Shown here one piece after another: positions 36,658 through 47,496 of a stretch of DNA of 64,000 bases. A program made the position numbers and the translations under genes. Each line of letters begins with the position of its first letter. The stretch's first letter is position 1. The notes under the pieces are model-generated. The model was not told where the DNA came from. It searched no databases and saw nothing but the letters and a program-made list of their open reading frames with translations. The DNA comes from Chromatiales bacterium. GTDB taxonomy: Bacteria; Pseudomonadota; Gammaproteobacteria; UBA6429; Thiohalophilaceae. Location of the stretch: contig JALVOC010000146.1 in the NCBI GenBank assembly GCA_027032075.1, positions 1-64,000 on the forward strand, in the 5' to 3' direction.

Positions 36658-38064
36658 ATGAGCCAGAAACCCCCTAGCAGCACGACACCCCCACCCATTC
36701 CGGTTGAAGCGTACGCCAAACACCAGAAAATTTACCCGCGAAAGGTCACCGGCCTTTTCGCCACCTTGCGCATCAACAGCGTCCTCATCCTGCTGGGGAT
36801 TTACTATGTTTTCCCCTGGTTGCGCTGGAACGGCCATCAGGCGGTATTGTTTGATCTGCCTGCGCGCAAATTCTATATCTTCGGCCTGACTTTCTGGCCG
36901 CAGGACTTTTTCTACCTTGCCCTGCTGTTGATTATTTCCGCCCTGGCGCTGTTCTTTTTCACTGCCCTGGCGGGCCGCCTGTGGTGTGGTTATGCCTGCC
37001 CGCAGACGGTATGGACGGAGGTCTTTTTGTGGATTGAGCAGTTCGTGGAAGGGAGCCGCAACAAGCAGATCAAGCTCGATCACGCCTCCCTCTCGAAACA
37101 CAAGATCATGGTAAAAGCCACCAAGCACTTTCTCTGGCTGGCTTTTTCGGCCTGGACCGGCTTTACCTTTGTGGGCTATTTCACTCCCATCCTCGAACTG
37201 GGGCAATCACTGCTGAACCTCTCGCTCGGCCCCTGGGAAACCTTCTGGATCTTTTTCTACGGCTTCGCCACTTACGGCAACGCCGGCTTTCTGCGCGAAC
37301 AAATCTGCATCTATATGTGCCCCTATGCCCGTTTTCAGAGCGCGATGTTCGACAAGAATACCCTCACCATCGCCTATGATGCGAAACGGGGAGAGAAACG
37401 GGGTTCACGCAAAAAATCCGCCGACAGCAAGAAGCTGGGACTGGGTGACTGCGTCGACTGCACCCTCTGTGTCCAGGTCTGCCCCACCGGTATCGATATC
37501 CGCGACGGCCTGCAATACCAGTGTATCGGCTGCGCCGCCTGCATCGACGTCTGTGATCAGGTAATGGACAAAATGAACTACCCCCGCGGCCTGATCCGCT
37601 ACACCACGGAGAACGCGCTGGAAGGCAAACCCACGCGGATCCTGCGACCGAGGGTTATTATTTACGGGTTCCTGCTGTTGGCGATCAGCGTTGCCCTGTT
37701 CTACAGCATGGCCACCCGCACCCCGCTTCAGCTGGATATCATCCGGGATCGCAACGCCCTCTACCGCGAAACCACCGTGGGGCTGGTGGAAAACATCTAT
37801 ACCCTGAAAATCATCAACATGGACGAACAACCGCATACCTTCCACCTGGCGGTGGACGGCCTCGAGGGGCTGGTGCTGGTCAACCATAAAGGTGACGTGC
37901 AGGTCAAAAGCGGTGAAGTGATCAACCTGCCGGTACGGGTGCAAATCGATCCGGTCAATCTGCCACGTACCGGTAACGATCTGCGCTTCCACCTGCAGGC
38001 CACCGACAAACCTGAATTGCACATAACAGAAACCGGCCGCTTTATCGGGCCGGTAAGTCGATAA
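36658..38064 (+). CDS. ccoG: Cytochrome oxidase assembly iron-sulfur protein CcoG (FixG/RdxA)
   Basis: CcoG is a membrane protein of 468 residues needed for copper/redox steps in building cbb3 oxidase. It has five or so membrane helices, the redox motif LWCGYACPQTVW, two [4Fe-4S] sites (CVDCTLCVQVCP and CIGCAACIDVC), and a C-terminal immunoglobulin-like periplasmic domain. ccoH follows. The genes for CcoI (copper ATPase) and CcoS are not in the window. Confidence 0.95.
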   Translation: MSQKPPSSTTPPPIPVEAYAKHQKIYPRKVTGLFATLRINSVLILLGIYYVFPWLRWNGHQAVLFDLPARKFYIFGLTFWPQDFFYLALLLIISALALFFFTALAGRLWCGYACPQTVWTEVFLWIEQFVEGSRNKQIKLDHASLSKHKIMVKATKHFLWLAFSAWTGFTFVGYFTPILELGQSLLNLSLGPWETFWIFFYGFATYGNAGFLREQICIYMCPYARFQSAMFDKNTLTIAYDAKRGEKRGSRKKSADSKKLGLGDCVDCTLCVQVCPTGIDIRDGLQYQCIGCAACIDVCDQVMDKMNYPRGLIRYTTENALEGKPTRILRPRVIIYGFLLLAISVALFYSMATRTPLQLDIIRDRNALYRETTVGLVENIYTLKIINMDEQPHTFHLAVDGLEGLVLVNHKGDVQVKSGEVINLPVRVQIDPVNLPRTGNDLRFHLQATDKPELHITETGRFIGPVSR

Positions 38065-38070
38065 AAGGGC

Positions 38071-38121
38071 AAAGATACAAGGAAAGCCATGCCAATCCTT
38101 ACCCTTATATTTTGCATCTTT
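38071..38121. repeat. CTTGTATCTTG element, copy 5 (decayed, between ccoG and ccoH)
   Basis: The left part aaagatacaagg (38071-38082) and the right part cttatattttgcatcttt (38104-38121) align with the arms of the 11105-11179 copy, with about four differences in 18 in the right arm. tccctcttg follows, then the ccoH ATG, which has no Shine-Dalgarno. Confidence 0.5.
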
Positions 38122-38143
38122 GATCTTTTCCCTCTTGAATAAA

Positions 38144-38665
38144 ATGAGTAATGACATGCAACCCACACACGATACCGCCCTCCATCCCTGGTACAAACAA
38201 TTCTGGCCCTGGTTTTTGATTTTTTTTCCGGCGCTGGCAGTGGTCGGCGGGATCAGCACCATCATCATCGCCGTACAGACGGATGACGGCCTGGTGGAGG
38301 ACGACTATTACAAATCGGGCCTGGCCATCAACCGCACCCTGGCAAAAGCGCAAAAAGCCCGCGAGCTGGAGCTTCAGGCGACCGCCAGCTGGCAACCGGC
38401 GAACCAGCAGATCCGGCTGACGCTGCGGGGGCATAACGAAAGGATCGAAGACCGGCTTATTCTCAAGCTGGCCCATCCCACCATTGCCGGCCGCGACATT
38501 GCAGTACCGTTGCAACGCCAGAAGGATGGGACCTACCACGGCATGCTGGCAGCCACCCCCAGCCTGGGATACTGGCATATTTTCCTCGTACCGGAGGATC
38601 AGGCCTGGCGCCTGCGGGGCCGTGAACAGCTGCCGGCGGATACGGAGTGGCAACTGCTGCCCTGA
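38144..38665 (+). CDS. ccoH: cbb3 oxidase assembly protein CcoH (FixH)
   Basis: The 173-residue protein has one membrane helix (WFLIFFPALAVVGGISTIIIA in two parts), the conserved DDYYKSGLAINRTL motif and a periplasmic beta domain, all typical of FixH. It helps assemble the oxidase. The ATG at 38144 or that at 38156 could be used; neither has a good ribosome site. It follows ccoG across a decayed repeat element. Confidence 0.88.
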   Translation: MSNDMQPTHDTALHPWYKQFWPWFLIFFPALAVVGGISTIIIAVQTDDGLVEDDYYKSGLAINRTLAKAQKARELELQATASWQPANQQIRLTLRGHNERIEDRLILKLAHPTIAGRDIAVPLQRQKDGTYHGMLAATPSLGYWHIFLVPEDQAWRLRGREQLPADTEWQLLP

Positions 38666-38781
38666 TTTGCTGACCGGGCGGCATACAGTGCGGACTGGAT
38701 CACAACCACGGATCCGGGCACATCACATTCCCGTCCCGCCTCTCTCGACAGCCCGGCCGCTCACGGGGCAATATTCATCCC

Positions 38782-39504
38782 ATGTGGCTTCCTTTCCGCT
38801 TTCGTCACCGCCGCCGCAGCTCGCGGCTGCGCCGCCGCCTGGTGTGGGCGTTGCGCCTCGGGCTGCTGCTGATCGCGCTGGACGTGTTGTATCTGATACA
38901 GATCTGGCCTGACTGGCAGGCATTCACCCCTGACAGGATGGGTAAATCGAATTTCATGCAGGATTACGAGCGCCGGCGCCAGCAGGACAAAACGCTGCCG
39001 CCACTGCGCTGGAAACCGGTGCCGCTGAACTGGATCCCGAAAACGGTGCAGCGGGCCGTGATCGTCGCAGAGGACGCCCGTTTTTATGAACACCATGGTT
39101 TTGACGTGATCGCCTTTCAGGAGGCAATGCGTTACAACCTGGAAAACCGCAGGCTGCGCTACGGCGCCAGTACCCTTTCACAGCAAACGGTGAAAAACCT
39201 GTACTTCTCGTCCTCGCGCAATCCGCTGCGAAAATGGCATGAACTGGTGGTGACGCTCGGCATGGAGTTCAACCTCAGCAAGGATCGCATCCTCAACACC
39301 TATCTGAATATCGCCGAGTTTGGCAAAGGCGTCTATGGCGTGCAGGCCGCGGCGCAATACTATTGGGGCCTGGGCGTTTACAGCCTCAACCGCTGGCAGG
39401 CCGCGCAACTGGCCGCCACCCTGCCAAGCCCGATCAAACACAATCCTCGTACCCGCACGTCATCCTTCCTGCGCCGGGCGCGGCGTATCTACCGGCGCAT
39501 GTAA
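38782..39504 (+). CDS. mtgA: Monofunctional peptidoglycan glycosyltransferase MtgA
   Basis: MtgA polymerises lipid II into glycan strands. The 240-residue protein has a basic N-terminus, one membrane helix (LRLGLLLIALDVLYLI) and the GT51 domain with the catalytic Glu in EDARFYEHHG. GASTLSQQTVKNLYFSSSR and ILNTYLNIAEFGKGVYG also mark it. No transpeptidase domain is present. It may be linked in transcription to the cco genes but belongs to wall synthesis. Confidence 0.95.
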   Translation: MWLPFRFRHRRRSSRLRRRLVWALRLGLLLIALDVLYLIQIWPDWQAFTPDRMGKSNFMQDYERRRQQDKTLPPLRWKPVPLNWIPKTVQRAVIVAEDARFYEHHGFDVIAFQEAMRYNLENRRLRYGASTLSQQTVKNLYFSSSRNPLRKWHELVVTLGMEFNLSKDRILNTYLNIAEFGKGVYGVQAAAQYYWGLGVYSLNRWQAAQLAATLPSPIKHNPRTRTSSFLRRARRIYRRM

Positions 39505-39519
39505 CCCATCCCGTCCCGT

Positions 39520-39909
39520 CTACTTGTAATCCGCGTAGGATTTTTCCTCCACCAGCCCGGAGCCGAGCTTGAGGTTGAGTTCGCGCTTCACCGCTGCGCG
39601 CTCATCGTTGGTGACATAGACCGCACGCGCCAGGCCGATAAACCCCTCGTCGAATTCCTTGTTGCGCTCCTTGTCCCGGATATCATCTTCGATTTCCCAT
39701 AATTTTTCGTTGATCGCCTTGAGGCGGGCCATTTCATCACTGATATCGGTGGCAGAGGCCGGATGCTGTTCCCAGGTTTGTTTCAACAGGCCAAGTTCCC
39801 GATTGATGTTCTCAAGCTTTGCGGCATCGGAAATGCGTTCGCTCTTGATTTCCAGAATGGTGATTTTGTCCAGAAATTCACCGAAGGAAACCTCTACTTT
39901 GATAGTCAT
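39520..39909 (-). CDS. DUF6165 family protein
   Basis: A 129-residue soluble helical protein, start MTIKVEVSFGEFLDKITILEIK, with ANLKREL-type charged helices (ERAAVKRELNLKLGSG) and a C-terminal EKSYADY. This matches the DUF6165 family, of unknown function and sometimes near polysaccharide genes. It is convergent with mtgA and divergent from the thioredoxin-like gene. Confidence 0.8.
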   Translation of the reverse strand: MTIKVEVSFGEFLDKITILEIKSERISDAAKLENINRELGLLKQTWEQHPASATDISDEMARLKAINEKLWEIEDDIRDKERNKEFDEGFIGLARAVYVTNDERAAVKRELNLKLGSGLVEEKSYADYK

Positions 39910-39979
39910 GGCTGTATAATGGGTTCTCTGGTTGAAGGGATGGCTGAATTCTATAGGGTGTCATCAAAGCAGGCAAACC

Positions 39980-41038
39980 ATGATGATAACGACTGCACGA
40001 CAAACCACTTCCCTGCTGCATCGCAACGTTATGCTGTGGTTGTTGCCGTTATTCATCTGCCTGTTACCCCTCTCACCCGCGCTGGCCAACATCGACACCG
40101 ATGACAATTTCGATGACTCCCCGCTGAAGGAGAATCTGGTCCTGCCTGACTGGTTCAAAGTCAGCTTTCTGGAATTACAGGATGATCTGGATGAAGCCCT
40201 CAAGGCCGGCAAACGGGGGTTGATCATCTATTTTGGCCAGAAACGCTGCCCCTACTGCAAGGCCCAACTGGAAAACAACTGGGGGCAGCGGGATATCCTC
40301 GCCTACACCCAGGCCCACTTTGATGTGATCGCCATCGACATACGCGGCCAGAAAACGGTTACCGGTTTCGACGGTAAAGACTACACGGAAAAACAGTTTG
40401 CCATCAAAAACAACACCAACTTCACCCCTTCCTTGCTGTTCATCGTCGCCGGCGGCAAAACCGCACTCAAGCTGCGCGGCTACCGCCCCCCTTACCAGTT
40501 CCGTGCCGCCCTGGAATATGTCGCCGATCGGCACTATAAAAAAGAACCCTTCAACATCTACATGGCACGGGCAGAAACCGCTTTCAGTTACGGCAAGGAC
40601 ACGCTCAACAGCCACCCGTTTTTTCTGCCACCGCCCTATGCGCTGGATCGCAGCCACATTCCCGCCAAACGGCCGCTGCTGGTGGCGTTTGAACGCCGCA
40701 ACTGCCATGCATGCGATGTCCTGCATGCCGGGCCCTTAAGCGACCCGCGCATCAACAACCTGCTTGAACGGCTGGATATGGTGCAACTGGATATGCGTGC
40801 AGACACCCCTGTGCTCACGCCAGGCGGGGAAAAAACCACGGCACGTAAGTGGAGTAATGCGTTGCAACTGGATTATGCCCCCACGCTGATCTTTTACGAC
40901 CAGAAGGGCAGGGAAATCATCCGCATTGATTCGGTGGTGTGGTTCTACCGCCTGCAGAATGTATTGAACTACGTGCTCAGCGGCGATTACCGGCGTTTCC
41001 CCACCTTCCAGGCCTGGCGCCAGCAGCAGCGGCGCTGA
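39980..41038 (+). CDS. Exported protein with two thioredoxin-like domains
   Basis: The 352-residue protein has a signal peptide (LWLLPLFICLLPLSPALA), then a first thioredoxin-like domain with C90-P-Y-C93 (YFGQKRCPYCKAQLE) and a second with C242-H-A-C245 (RNCHACDVL). The first domain also has FTPSLLFIVAGG in the cis-Pro position and resembles SoxW/DsbC-type reductants. It should handle disulfides or deliver electrons in the periplasm. An in-frame ATG 16 codons earlier lacks a ribosome site. It follows no obvious partner operon. Confidence 0.78.
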   Translation: MMITTARQTTSLLHRNVMLWLLPLFICLLPLSPALANIDTDDNFDDSPLKENLVLPDWFKVSFLELQDDLDEALKAGKRGLIIYFGQKRCPYCKAQLENNWGQRDILAYTQAHFDVIAIDIRGQKTVTGFDGKDYTEKQFAIKNNTNFTPSLLFIVAGGKTALKLRGYRPPYQFRAALEYVADRHYKKEPFNIYMARAETAFSYGKDTLNSHPFFLPPPYALDRSHIPAKRPLLVAFERRNCHACDVLHAGPLSDPRINNLLERLDMVQLDMRADTPVLTPGGEKTTARKWSNALQLDYAPTLIFYDQKGREIIRIDSVVWFYRLQNVLNYVLSGDYRRFPTFQAWRQQQRR

Positions 41039-41118
41039 GATTCAAAAGTGGGGACGAGCAGACTACGGATTGCTTGCAGGGCGTAAGACGCTGTTTTGCG
41101 TTCTCATGTTTCAGCGGA

Positions 41119-42408
41119 CTATGCCGCCGAGTTTCGCGAGCGCCGCCGCTGGCGCGGACGATCCCCGCCCTTGCGCCCGCCTGCCGGTTTGCCGTGCCGC
41201 CGCCGCTGGCGCTTTTCGCGAACCGGCGGCCGGGGCTCAATCAGCAGTTCGGGGCTGATGGGTTCAACCGCAATCTTGTGGCCGATGTATGCCTCGATGT
41301 CAGGCAGGGAAAAAACATATTCTTCGCAGGCAAAACTGATGGCATCCCCCTTGGCGCCGGCCCGGGCAGTCCGTCCAATGCGATGCACATAGTCCTCCGC
41401 ATCCTGCGGCAAATCGAAATTGATCACATGACTGACCTCGGGAATATGCAGCCCCCTGGCGGCCACATCGGTGGCCACCATGATGTTGAGCTCCCCGCCG
41501 GTAAACGCCTCCAGCAGGCGCAGACGCTTTTTCTGCGGCACATCACCACTCAACAAGGCAACGCCATAGCCGTTCCCCTTGAGGTAGGCCTCCACCTCTT
41601 CCGCCGCCCGTTTGGTGTTGACAAAGATCAGCACCCGCCCTTGCGGATGGGTTTTGAGCACACCCAGCAACAGCGGAATCTTGTCCTCCTTGGAGGGATA
41701 GTAGACCTTTTCGGTGATCTGATCTGCGGTCACCTGTTCCGGCTCGATCTCCACCTTCTGCGGGTTGTTCATGTGTTCGTAGGCCAACTCTTGCACCCGG
41801 TGTGACAGGGTGGCGGAAAACAACAGGTTGAGCCGTTTCCCGGGGTGGGGCATGCGGCGCAACAAATAGCGGATGTCCTTGATAAACCCCAGATCAAACA
41901 TGCGATCCGCCTCATCCAGTACCATCACCTGGATGTCCTTGAGGTTGAAAATCCGCTGTTTGAAATAATCGATCAGGCGGCCCGGTGTGCCGATGAGGAT
42001 ATCCACCCCCTCCTCGAGCTGTTTGCGTTGTGATTCGTAGCCGGTACCGCCGTACACCAGTCCCAGTTTGAGTCCGGTGAAGCGTCCCAGCATCTCGGCA
42101 TCTTTATGGATTTGGACCGCCAATTCACGCGTTGGCGCCAGAATCAGGGCGCGGGGGGAGGTGGATTGCCTGTTCTCCGCGGGTGGACAACGCAACAAAC
42201 GGGCGTAGGTCGCGATCAAAAAAGCAGCCGTTTTGCCGGTGCCGGTCTGCGCCTGACCGGTGACATCCTTGCCGGCCAGCGCAATTGGCAGGGTTTCTGC
42301 TTGAATGGGCGTACAGCGAGAAAATCCTGTTGACTCAATGCCTTGCAGCAAGGTTGAGGGCAAATCGAAATCGCTGAACCGGGTATTGGTTAAATGTGCA
42401 TCACTCAT
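41119..42408 (-). CDS. rhlB: DEAD-box RNA helicase RhlB
   Basis: RhlB unwinds RNA and is part of the degradosome in relatives. The 429-residue protein has all helicase motifs: [13 protein letters not shown], [52 protein letters not shown] and [11 protein letters not shown] basic tail ([14 protein letters not shown]) follows. The ATG at 42408 fits the RhlB start. It is divergent from trxA, as in E. coli, which also supports rhlB over other DEAD-box genes. Confidence 0.93.
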   Translation of the reverse strand: MSDAHLTNTRFSDFDLPSTLLQGIESTGFSRCTPIQAETLPIALAGKDVTGQAQTGTGKTAAFLIATYARLLRCPPAENRQSTSPRALILAPTRELAVQIHKDAEMLGRFTGLKLGLVYGGTGYESQRKQLEEGVDILIGTPGRLIDYFKQRIFNLKDIQVMVLDEADRMFDLGFIKDIRYLLRRMPHPGKRLNLLFSATLSHRVQELAYEHMNNPQKVEIEPEQVTADQITEKVYYPSKEDKIPLLLGVLKTHPQGRVLIFVNTKRAAEEVEAYLKGNGYGVALLSGDVPQKKRLRLLEAFTGGELNIMVATDVAARGLHIPEVSHVINFDLPQDAEDYVHRIGRTARAGAKGDAISFACEEYVFSLPDIEAYIGHKIAVEPISPELLIEPRPPVREKRQRRRHGKPAGGRKGGDRPRQRRRSRNSAA

Positions 42409-42506
42409 AATCCGACAGCATAACAGAACCGGATGCGAATGGGGCTTGCAATAACCTGTCTGTTGGGCTGAAATGTGGGCATACACGAAAACTGGAGAAA
42501 ACAACC

Positions 42507-42833
42507 TTGAGTGATAAAATTGTCTACGTAACTGACGACACCTTTGAAAAAGAAGTTGTTGAAGCTGACGGACCAGTGCTGGTGGATTACTGGGCAGACT
42601 GGTGCGGCCCCTGCAAAATGATCGCACCCATCCTGGACGAAATCGCCGATGAATACGACGGTAAGCTGAAAGTCGCCAAACTGAACATCGACGAGAACCC
42701 GAATACACCGCCCAAATTTGGTATCCGGGGGATTCCAACACTGATGCTGTTCAAAAGTGGTAATGTGGAAGCTACCAAGGTTGGTGCCGTTTCCAAATCC
42801 CAGTTGACTGCTTTCATCGACAGCAATCTGTAA
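42507..42833 (+). CDS. trxA: Thioredoxin TrxA
   Basis: A 108-residue thioredoxin with the active site W32-C33-G34-P35-C36 and the cis-Pro loop [11 protein letters not shown]. It reduces protein disulfides in the cytoplasm. The start is TTG, supported by GGAGAA nine bases upstream. It precedes rho, with 251 bases between, in the conserved rhlB-trxA-rho order. Confidence 0.97.
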   Translation: MSDKIVYVTDDTFEKEVVEADGPVLVDYWADWCGPCKMIAPILDEIADEYDGKLKVAKLNIDENPNTPPKFGIRGIPTLMLFKSGNVEATKVGAVSKSQLTAFIDSNL

Positions 42834-43084
42834 ACACCCCCGCCCCCCGGCCCCGCAGGACAACAATGGGGCTGGACGCGGGCAGGGTTTAGTGTTACAT
42901 TTTTCAGACAGCCATATAATTTTCTGGCTATATTTGGAAAGTACGTAAACGCTGCCGTTTCGGCAACCTCTCGACTCAGAACACCAAAAACAAACCCTTG
43001 AACCCGTGGCATTTTGCGTCACGCCATTACATATCCGCGCTTAGCTAAACCCAACCAACTCTCAATACAATAAAGCAAAACGAC

Positions 43085-44341
43085 ATGAATCTGACAGAAC
43101 TGAAAAAGACCCCCGTCCCCGAGCTGATCGAACTGGCCACCTCCAATGGCATCGAGGGCATGTCCCGCGCCCGCAAACAGGACATCATTTTCGCCATCCT
43201 CAAAGCCCATGCTAAAAATGGGGAGGACATCTACGGCGACGGTGTGCTGGAAATCTTGCAGGACGGCTTTGGCTTCCTGCGTTCTGCCGAGAGTTCCTAT
43301 CTGGCCGGTCCTGATGACATTTATGTATCCCCCAGCCAGATCCGCCGCTTCAACCTTCGTACCGGCGACACCGTATCCGGCAAAATCCGCCCGCCGAAGG
43401 ACAGCGAGCGCTACTTTGCGCTGCTCAAGGTCAGTGAAATCAATTTCGAGCCGCCGGAGAACGCCAAGAACAAGGTGCTGTTTGAAAACCTGACGCCGTT
43501 GCACCCCAATCAGCGACTCAAACTCGAAATCGGCAACGGCAGCACCGAAGACATGACCGCACGCGTCATCGACCTGACAGCGCCCATCGGCAAGGGCCAG
43601 CGTGGCCTGATCGTCTCGCCACCCAAGGCCGGCAAGACCATCATGCTGCACGACATCGCACACTCCATCACCCATAACCATCCCGAATGCCATCTGATCG
43701 TGCTGCTGATCGATGAACGTCCTGAAGAGGTGACCGAGATGTCACGCTCGGTGCGCGGTGAGGTGGTTTCCTCCACCTTTGATGAACCCGCCAGCCGTCA
43801 TGTGCAGGTGGCCGAAATGGTGATTGAAAAGGCCAAACGGCTGGTGGAGCATAAAAAAGACGTGGTCATCCTGCTCGACTCCATCACCCGCCTGGCGCGC
43901 GCCTACAATACGGTAATCCCCTCCTCGGGCAAGGTGCTCACCGGCGGGGTGGACGCTAACGCCCTGCACCGCCCCAAGCGTTTCTTCGGTGCCGCCAGGA
44001 ACATCGAGGAAGGCGGTTCGCTCACCATTATTGCCACCGCCCTGGTGGAAACCGGTTCCCGTATGGACGACGTGATTTATGAGGAATTCAAGGGCACCGG
44101 CAACATGGAGGTCCACCTGGATCGCAAGATTGCAGAAAAACGACTTTACCCGGCCATCAATATCAACCGTTCCGGCACCCGCCGGGAAGAACTGCTCACC
44201 AAACCGGACGAGCTGCAAATGATGTGGATCATCCGCAAAGTGGTACACGACATGGACGAGATCGGCTCGATGGAGTTCCTGCACGACAAACTCAAGGCAA
44301 CCAAAACCAACGCCGAATTCTTCGACTCGATGAAACGTTGA
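43085..44341 (+). CDS. rho: Transcription termination factor Rho
   Basis: A 418-residue RNA-dependent ATPase hexamer. It has the N-terminal RNA-binding region ([18 protein letters not shown], then the cold-shock-like fold with [11 protein letters not shown]), Walker A ([10 protein letters not shown]), Walker B ([16 protein letters not shown]) and the Q/R loops. Length is nearly that of E. coli (419). The 251-base leader after trxA probably contains its own promoter and an autoregulatory site. Confidence 0.97.
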   Translation: MNLTELKKTPVPELIELATSNGIEGMSRARKQDIIFAILKAHAKNGEDIYGDGVLEILQDGFGFLRSAESSYLAGPDDIYVSPSQIRRFNLRTGDTVSGKIRPPKDSERYFALLKVSEINFEPPENAKNKVLFENLTPLHPNQRLKLEIGNGSTEDMTARVIDLTAPIGKGQRGLIVSPPKAGKTIMLHDIAHSITHNHPECHLIVLLIDERPEEVTEMSRSVRGEVVSSTFDEPASRHVQVAEMVIEKAKRLVEHKKDVVILLDSITRLARAYNTVIPSSGKVLTGGVDANALHRPKRFFGAARNIEEGGSLTIIATALVETGSRMDDVIYEEFKGTGNMEVHLDRKIAEKRLYPAININRSGTRREELLTKPDELQMMWIIRKVVHDMDEIGSMEFLHDKLKATKTNAEFFDSMKR

Positions 44342-44705
44342 TTCGGGGGTTCACCCACCCCGGAATAGCGGCAGTTTGCTGGGCATAAAAATCCTGCGCG
44401 GCCGGTGCATAAAGGCGTCCGTTTCTTCGAAAATCAACAACTTATGGCCTGCATCAGGAATCATGCCCCTCCAGGCCTCCCCGGGCAAATAATGAAACGT
44501 TAATTTACGATTCATACTTTCAGAAATTAATTGCATTAATAACAGCAACTTAGCGCAAAATATCAATATAATTACCTAGTTTTTGTGTGACAGAAGTTTT
44601 GACAAGCGCGGCAAAACTTTCGATCATGTAATCAATGGTATGTGTTGTCTTCGCCAATGTTCAGGGAGAGTGGCGCCAACCAGAAAATTTCTAAGGATGT
44701 ACGCT

Positions 44706-45056
44706 ATGAGTAAATCTCTGGCATCGGTCTGTCATATCGATTTCGACCAATGGTCCCATCTGGCCAAAAACGATCCCGACTCTTTCGAGCAGTTACGCCA
44801 ACGACTGGTCGACGCCTGTATCACACGCGCACCGGAAGCGCAGCAAGTGCGTCTGCGCCGCCTGCAATGGCGCATCGACCGGGTGCGCGAACAGGCGAGC
44901 AACCCCATGGCGGCATGTGTGAAAATCTCCGGCATGATGTGGGACACTTTCAGCCAGCTCAAGGTGGCCTACGACTGCATCGAGTCCGCGCAGGTGAACA
45001 ACCGTCAGTCTGTACAACTCCCCTCGGCAAGGATAATCCCGTTCAAGCAGCACTAA
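44706..45056 (+). CDS. DUF3135 family protein
   Basis: A 116-residue soluble helical protein with DFDQWSHLAKNDPDSFEQLRQ at its start and QLRQRLVDACI, LQWRIDRVREQA next, the pattern of DUF3135. Function is unknown. The ATG at 44706 has AAGGA upstream; an open frame reaches 44583 but adds an unlikely Cys-rich leader. It lies between rho and rpmE. Confidence 0.75.
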   Translation: MSKSLASVCHIDFDQWSHLAKNDPDSFEQLRQRLVDACITRAPEAQQVRLRRLQWRIDRVREQASNPMAACVKISGMMWDTFSQLKVAYDCIESAQVNNRQSVQLPSARIIPFKQH

Positions 45057-45176
45057 CACTTGCCCCCGGGCGGAGTTTTACGTAAGATTGCCGGCCTTGT
45101 TAAGGCGTGTGGTGCCCGCACAACCGGATAACGTCCGGCATGCGGTGTGGCGACACGCAGAGTCGGAGAAACCCAG

Positions 45177-45380
45177 ATGAAAGCTGATATCCATCCTGCC
45201 TATGCGGAGATCACCGTAACCTGCAGTTGCGGCAATACCTTCAAGACCCGCTCCACTGCGGGCCGGGACCTGAACATTGAAGTCTGTTCTCAATGCCACC
45301 CTTTCTACACCGGCAAGCAGAAACTGCTGGATACCGCCGGCCGTGTTGACAAGTTCCGTCAGAAATACGGTATGAAATAA
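45177..45380 (+). CDS. rpmE: 50S ribosomal protein L31 (zinc-binding type)
   Basis: The 67-residue L31 has the CSCG pair and CSQCH pair that bind zinc (C+ type), plus [20 protein letters not shown]. It sits on the 50S subunit near the central protuberance. The ATG at 45177 has CGGAG upstream. A zinc-starvation paralogue without cysteines is not seen here. Confidence 0.97.
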   Translation: MKADIHPAYAEITVTCSCGNTFKTRSTAGRDLNIEVCSQCHPFYTGKQKLLDTAGRVDKFRQKYGMK

Positions 45381-45387
45381 CCGGCAA

Positions 45388-46179
45388 ATGCCAAAACGGT
45401 TGCAACTGAAAAGGGCGCTGTGGTCAGCGTCCTTTTTTGGTTTCTGCCTGCTCCCCCTTGCCCTGCAGGCGGATTGCGCGCCAGACAACATCGATGCAGA
45501 AGTCCGCGTCACGAAAGTATTCGACGGCGATACCGTCCTGCTGCATGACGGCCGCCACCTGCGTTTCATCGGCATCAATACGCCCGAACGCGCCCGGCAG
45601 GAAAAAGCGGCGGAACCTCTGGCTGAAGCCGCCACCCGCCGGCTGAAAACCCTGTTGAAGGCATCCCGTAACAGCTTGCGGCTCCGCTATGGCACGGTGC
45701 GCCAGGACCACTACGGGCGCCTGCTGGCCCACCCCTTTCTCACCGACGGCCGCAATCTTACCGAACTGCTGTTACAGGAGGGGCTTGGCGCCCGCATCGT
45801 CGTCCCCCCCAATCTGTGGGGACAGGACTGCTACCGCAAGGCCGAACAAAGCGCACGCGGCCAACATCGTGGCCTGTGGAACATTCCCTATTTTCGCCCC
45901 CGCCGCAGCGGCACCCTGACGCCGGACACCACCGGTTTCCGGCGCGTCACCGGCAGCGTCAGCCGCATCGGTGAAAGCCGCAGCGCCTTGTGGCTGAACC
46001 TGGGGCGGGGCTTCGCCCTGCGCCTGCTGAAAAAGGATTTGCACTATTTCACCTCCCCGCCCCGGCAACTTGCCGGAAAAACCCTGACGGTGCGCGGCTG
46101 GGTCTATTACGTCGAGAACAAACATGAATTACGCATGAATTTACGCCATCCCGGGATGATTGAGGCGCTTTCCCCCTGA
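45388..46179 (+). CDS. Exported staphylococcal nuclease-like protein
   Basis: The 263-residue protein has a signal peptide (FFGFCLLPLALQA) and an SNase domain: VFDGDTVLLHDGRHLRFIGINTPE with the catalytic Asp and Arg, DHYGRLLAHPF and QGLWNIP-type end. A C-terminal OB-like domain of about 90 residues with VTGSVSRIGESRSALWLNLGRGF follows. It probably cleaves nucleic acid outside the cytoplasm. It starts seven bases after rpmE and may share its transcript. Confidence 0.85.
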   Translation: MPKRLQLKRALWSASFFGFCLLPLALQADCAPDNIDAEVRVTKVFDGDTVLLHDGRHLRFIGINTPERARQEKAAEPLAEAATRRLKTLLKASRNSLRLRYGTVRQDHYGRLLAHPFLTDGRNLTELLLQEGLGARIVVPPNLWGQDCYRKAEQSARGQHRGLWNIPYFRPRRSGTLTPDTTGFRRVTGSVSRIGESRSALWLNLGRGFALRLLKKDLHYFTSPPRQLAGKTLTVRGWVYYVENKHELRMNLRHPGMIEALSP

Positions 46180-46269
46180 ATGGCGGTTTGCCGCACAAAC
46201 CCGGGACTTCCCCTTTATACTTTGGGATAATCACCCCCCTTTATTAACACACCAACACGCCCAAACCCT

Positions 46270-47496
46270 ATGCCCAAAAAGAAAGACCCCATCACCGACG
46301 CCGCACTGCGTTATCACGCCAAGCCCATCGCGGGAAAAACCGCCACCGCCCTGACCAAGCCCTGTGAAACCCAGGAGGAGTTGAGTCTGGCCTACACCCC
46401 TGGCGTGGCGGCACCGGTACGCGCCATCAGCGAGGATCCGCTGGCCGCTTATCAATACACCGGCAAGGGCAACCTGGTGGCGGTGATCACCGACGGCTCG
46501 GCGGTGCTGGGACTGGGCAATGTCGGCCCACTGGCATCCAAGCCGGTGATGGAAGGCAAGGCAGTGCTGTTCAAACGCTTTGCCGATATCGATGTCATGG
46601 ACATCGAGGTCCAGGCCGAAACACCCGAGATATTCATCGAAACGGTGCAACGCATCGCGGCGGGTTTCGGCGGTATCAATCTCGAGGATATCGCCGCCCC
46701 GAAGTGTTTCGAAATCGAACACACGCTGAGCAAACTCCTCGATGTGCCGGTGTTTCATGATGATCAGCATGGTACTGCCATCATTATCGCGGCCGGGCTG
46801 CTGAATGCGCTGGAGGTGACAGGCAAGGATCTGGAATCGGCCCACATCGTCTGTCTCGGTGCCGGTGCCGCAGGCATTGCCGCCATGCGGATGCTGAAAA
46901 GCCTGGGAGCACGGCGCATTTATCTCGTGGACCGCAAGGGTGTGGTCTATCACGGACGGGACGGCGTCAACGAGTACAAGTACGAATTCTCCCGTGAAAC
47001 GGATCGCCGCACACTGGCTGACGCCATGCAGGATGCGGACGTGTTCATCGGCGTCTCCGGACCCAATCTGGTGACTGCCGAGATGCTGCAGAGCATGGCG
47101 AACGATCCCATCGTGTTTGCGCTCTCCAATCCCGATCCGGAAATCGCACCGGCCCTGGCCCACGCCACGCGGGATGATCTCATTATGGCCACCGGCCGGA
47201 GTGATTACCCCAACCAGGTGAACAATGTGCTGGGCTTCCCCTTTATTTTCCGTGGCGCGCTGGACGTGCGCGCCACCTGCATCAATACCGCGATGAAAAT
47301 CGCCGCCGTCAGGGCCCTGGCTGCACTCACCCGCAAACCGGTACCCCGGGAAGTGCTGGATGCCTACAATCTGGAAAAGCTCGAGTTTGGCCGCGACTAT
47401 ATTATTCCCAAACCGTTCGATCCCAGATTGAGAGAGTTTGTTCCCAAGGCGGTTGCCGAAGCGGCAATCGAAACCGGCGTGGCGCGGCTGAAATAA
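46270..47496 (+). CDS. Malic enzyme (MaeB-type, without PTA domain)
   Basis: The 408-residue protein decarboxylates malate to pyruvate. It has the malic enzyme core: [47 protein letters not shown] (metal ligands) and the nucleotide fold [15 protein letters not shown]. The C-terminal phosphotransacetylase domain of the E. coli MaeB is missing. NADP specificity is likely for this type but not proven from sequence. The 297 bases downstream contain nothing I can assign. Confidence 0.92.
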   Translation: MPKKKDPITDAALRYHAKPIAGKTATALTKPCETQEELSLAYTPGVAAPVRAISEDPLAAYQYTGKGNLVAVITDGSAVLGLGNVGPLASKPVMEGKAVLFKRFADIDVMDIEVQAETPEIFIETVQRIAAGFGGINLEDIAAPKCFEIEHTLSKLLDVPVFHDDQHGTAIIIAAGLLNALEVTGKDLESAHIVCLGAGAAGIAAMRMLKSLGARRIYLVDRKGVVYHGRDGVNEYKYEFSRETDRRTLADAMQDADVFIGVSGPNLVTAEMLQSMANDPIVFALSNPDPEIAPALAHATRDDLIMATGRSDYPNQVNNVLGFPFIFRGALDVRATCINTAMKIAAVRALAALTRKPVPREVLDAYNLEKLEFGRDYIIPKPFDPRLREFVPKAVAEAAIETGVARLK

